Part shown: piece after piece, positions 6,560 through 8,234 of the stretch
Layout of the letters: every line of letters begins with the position of its first letter
Position numbering within the stretch: the first letter of the stretch is position 1
Assembly: GCA_017860085.1 (NCBI GenBank)
Contig: JAFNAJ010000112.1
Location: 1-8,234, forward strand
Origin: Acidobacteriota bacterium
Lineage (GTDB): Bacteria; Acidobacteriota; Vicinamibacteria; Vicinamibacterales; JAFNAJ01
Reading direction: 5' to 3'
Length of the DNA: 8,234 nt
Program-made: the position numbers and the translations under genes
Notes under the pieces: generated by a model
The model's input: only the letters and a program-made list of their open reading frames with translations
Databases searched by the model: none
Told to the model about the DNA's origin: nothing

Positions 6560-7327
6560 ATGGAACATGCATCTTGCGGATTCGCTCTGACTGGCGCCCT
6601 GGCTGCGGCCCTGGCGCTGACGGCAATGGTCGACGGCACCCGAGCGCGGGACCTGGCAGATTCCAATCCCTCGGCGGCGGGACCCCAGGCTGGCGCAGCG
6701 GCCGACAACACACTCAGCGACCAGGAGAGGGCCGCGGGCTGGCGTCTGCTGTTCGACGGCCGGACGGTCGCCGGCTGGCGGGGCTTCCGCAGGGCCGACA
6801 TGCCGTCGGGCTGGCAGGTCGTCGACGGGGCCCTCACGCGCGTCGACAAGGCCGGCGACATCGTCACGGTCGAGCAGTTTGGCAGCTTCGAGTTGGCGTT
6901 CGACTGGAACATCGCGCCGGGCGGCAACAGCGGTGTCTTCTTTCGCGTCACGGAGGACTCCGACGCGGTGTGGCACAGCGGGCCCGAGTTCCAGATCCTC
7001 GACAACGCGGCGCACAAGGACGGGCTGACCCCCCCCACCTCTGCGGGCGCCGACTACGCGCTGCACGCGCCGACGCGCGACGCCAGCCGCCCGCCCGGCT
7101 CCTGGAACCGGGCCCGTCTCGTCGTGCGCGGCAGCCACGTCGAGCACTGGCTGAACGGCGAGCAGATCGTCGCGTACGAGCTGGGCAGCGCCGGCTGGAC
7201 GGCGCTCGTCGCCGCGAGCAAGTTCAACAAGTACCCGCAGTTCGGCCGCGCACCGAAGGGCCACATCGCGCTGCAGGATCACGGCGACCGCGTCGCCTAC
7301 CGCAACATCAAGATCCGACCCCTGTAG
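6560..7327 (+). CDS. Secreted DUF1080 protein, 3-keto-glycoside hydrolase/lyase family
   Basis: DUF1080 domains form a concanavalin-like beta-sandwich; characterised relatives cleave 3-keto-glycosides or 3-keto-disaccharides. This 255-residue protein has a Sec-type leader (hydrophobic residues about 8-24, cleavage near 28-30) and then a single domain. Family blocks are LFDGRTVAGWRGF (64-76), WQVVDGAL (85-92), GGNSGVFFRV (121-130), GPEFQILDN (141-149), WNRARLVVRG (182-191), VEHWLNG (194-200) and PKGHIALQDHG (232-242), with the chain ending at the usual YRNIKIRPL. The ATG was chosen because it opens the signal peptide; no strong Shine-Dalgarno precedes it. The gene diverges from the oxidoreductase/isomerase operon and is followed 65 bp later by an importer, which fits a shared sugar-catabolic role. 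An 8-C run at 7029-7036 is in frame here but is a spot prone to sequencing error. Confidence 0.9.
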   Translation: MEHASCGFALTGALAAALALTAMVDGTRARDLADSNPSAAGPQAGAAADNTLSDQERAAGWRLLFDGRTVAGWRGFRRADMPSGWQVVDGALTRVDKAGDIVTVEQFGSFELAFDWNIAPGGNSGVFFRVTEDSDAVWHSGPEFQILDNAAHKDGLTPPTSAGADYALHAPTRDASRPPGSWNRARLVVRGSHVEHWLNGEQIVAYELGSAGWTALVAASKFNKYPQFGRAPKGHIALQDHGDRVAYRNIKIRPL

Positions 7328-7360
7328 GGGGGTCAGGTCTTGAATCTCTACTTTTTTCAC
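7328..7360. repeat. Possible dispersed repeat element (REP/transposon-end-like)
   Basis: Directly after the DUF1080 stop comes a G6 run, GGTCAGGTCTTGAATC, and then an AT-rich CTACTTTTTTCAC. It differs sharply in base composition from the flanks. From memory, a GGGGTCAGGTCTTG core recurs beside IS200/REP-associated transposases in many genomes, including Acidobacteriota. Only one copy is present here and no transposase is nearby, so the repeat status cannot be shown from this window. It has no clear stem before the T6 run, so it is not a convincing intrinsic terminator. Confidence 0.35.
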
Positions 7361-7381
7361 ATCTGGCACCAGCGGCCAGTC

Positions 7382-7387
7382 GAGGAG
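7382..7387 (+). promoter_or_regulatory. Ribosome-binding site of the MFS transporter
   Basis: GAGGAG lies 5 nt before the ATG at 7393 and supports that start over the internal methionines at residues 11 and 12. Confidence 0.65.
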
Positions 7388-7392
7388 CGACC

Positions 7393-8234
7393 ATGGGTGC
7401 AGCCCAGCTGAAGCTCTCAGCCATGATGTTCGTGCAGTACTTCATCTGGGGTGCCTGGTCGGTGACGATGGGCACCTACCTCGGGACGACGCTGAGGTTC
7501 GACGGGACCGAGATTGGGCTGGCCTATGGGACGACGGCCGTGGCCGCGATGATCTCGCCGTTTTTCGTCGGGATGATTGCCGATCGGTTCTTCTCGACGG
7601 AGAAGATCCTGGCCGCGCTTCACATTGTGGGCGGCGTGCTGCTGTACGCGGTGTCCACCAGGCACCAGTTCGGCACGTTCTACCCCGTGTTGCTGGGCTA
7701 CACGTTGTGCTACATGCCCACGCTCGCGCTCACCAACTCGCTCTCGTTTCACCACATGGACAACCCGGCGCGCGAGTTCCCGCGGGTGCGCGTGCTCGGC
7801 ACGATTGGCTGGATCGTGGCCGGGCTCATCGTGGGGCGCCTGGGGCTCGAGGCCACCGCGGTGCCATTCCGTCTCGCCGCCGCAGCGTCGATCTTGATGG
7901 GCCTCTATTGTCTCGTGCTGCCTCACACGCCGCCCAAGGCTGCCGGTGCGCCGGTGACGGTGCGGGCCATCCTCGGGCTCGACGCGCTGAAGCTCTTGAA
8001 GGATCGCTCGTTTGCCGTGTTCGTGATTGGCTCGTTTCTCCTGTGCATCCCGCTGCAGTTCTACTACGCCTTCACCAACTTGTTTCTGAACGAGATCGGA
8101 ATGGCGGAGCCGGCGAGCAAGATGACGCTCGGGCAGATGTCGGAGATCGGGTTCATGTTGATCATGCCGTGGATGCTGGTGCGCCTCGGCGTGAAGCGCA
8201 TGCTGCTCATTGGCATGGCCGCGTGGACCGCGCG
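7393..8234 (+). CDS. MFS transporter, nucleoside:H+ symporter (NupG/XapB-like) family, 3'-truncated
   Basis: This is an inner-membrane importer of which 280 residues are visible before the right edge; the family usually has about 400-430. About eight membrane helices can be read: roughly residues 8-28, 40-62, 70-88, 95-115, 133-150, 157-175, 205-228 and 248-264. Family-type features are the opening KLSAMMFVQYFIWGAWSVTMG, the loop FFVGMIADRFF (GxxADR signature) and VRVLGTIGWIVAG. In Acidobacteriota, Planctomycetota and Bacteroidota, relatives labelled nucleoside transporters often sit beside Gfo/Idh/MocA and DUF1080 genes, so the cargo here may be a sugar or keto-sugar rather than a nucleoside (inference). 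It follows the DUF1080 gene by 65 bp in the same direction and may be co-transcribed. Nothing seems damaged in the visible part. Confidence 0.88.
   Translation, partial: MGAAQLKLSAMMFVQYFIWGAWSVTMGTYLGTTLRFDGTEIGLAYGTTAVAAMISPFFVGMIADRFFSTEKILAALHIVGGVLLYAVSTRHQFGTFYPVLLGYTLCYMPTLALTNSLSFHHMDNPAREFPRVRVLGTIGWIVAGLIVGRLGLEATAVPFRLAAAASILMGLYCLVLPHTPPKAAGAPVTVRAILGLDALKLLKDRSFAVFVIGSFLLCIPLQFYYAFTNLFLNEIGMAEPASKMTLGQMSEIGFMLIMPWMLVRLGVKRMLLIGMAAWTA

Noticed and set aside
7029..7036. Frameshift at the 8-C run in DUF1080
   Set aside because: The family motifs before (GPEFQILDN) and after (WNRARLVVRG) are in the same frame, so the run is correct as given.
6278..7369. 363-codon minus-strand open frame over DUF1080
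   Set aside because: It covers DUF1080 and the divergent promoter on the opposite strand; no domain is recognised, while DUF1080 on the plus strand is unambiguous.
7351..7380. Intrinsic terminator between DUF1080 and the MFS gene
   Set aside because: The T6 tract is not preceded by a stem; the only nearby inverted repeat (CTGGC/GCCAG) lies after it and is 5 bp long.
7417..7926. 169-codon minus-strand open frame opposite the transporter
   Set aside because: It is His/Arg/Glu-rich antisense of membrane helices of the MFS gene; not a protein-like sequence.

Overview
The window is GC-rich and tightly packed. It is most consistent with a free-living Acidobacteriota (Vicinamibacteria-like) or Planctomycetota genome. 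This is inferred from gene content: several Tat-exported Gfo/Idh/MocA oxidoreductases, a Tat-exported sugar phosphate isomerase/epimerase, a DUF1080 protein, a nucleoside:H+ symporter-type transporter and a DUF3516-type helicase. No rRNA, tRNA, CRISPR array, IS transposase or phage gene is visible.

Layout. A divergent promoter region at about 6478-6559 separates two transcription units. Leftward (minus strand) there is a compact six-gene run, in order of transcription: cytoplasmic Gfo/Idh/MocA oxidoreductase (5344-6477), Tat-exported TIM-barrel isomerase/epimerase (4406-5308), Tat-exported Gfo/Idh/MocA oxidoreductase (3079-4392), ApbE-like FAD:protein FMN transferase (2159-3070), a third, catalytically altered Gfo/Idh/MocA protein with a Tat-like leader (933-2162), and the N-terminal part of a Ski2-like DEAD/DEAH helicase (1-929, running off the window). 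Gaps are 35, 13, 8, -4 and 3 bp, so this looks like one operon. Rightward (plus strand) there is a secreted DUF1080 (3-keto-glycoside hydrolase/lyase family) protein (6560-7327) and an MFS transporter of the nucleoside:H+ symporter type (7393 to window end).

How it may work together (inference). The set resembles a route for glycosides that are oxidised at a sugar hydroxyl before the glycosidic bond is cut. NAD(P)-type oxidoreductases make or use a keto-sugar, the DUF1080 protein cleaves the keto-glycoside outside the cytoplasm, the TIM-barrel enzyme isomerises or epimerises a product, the MFS protein imports it, and the cytoplasmic oxidoreductase completes the conversion. The substrate cannot be read from sequence.

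Points that deserve a second look: the helicase appears to lack about 31 residues between motifs Ia and II, in frame, and perhaps about 12 more further on. The last Gfo/Idh/MocA protein has lost the EKP lysine and the active-site histidine. The ApbE protein has a low-quality segment that reads better in another frame. The two transcription units may share one -35 element read from both strands. A short AT-rich element between the DUF1080 and MFS genes looks like a dispersed repeat. No stretch over 300 bp lacks a gene.
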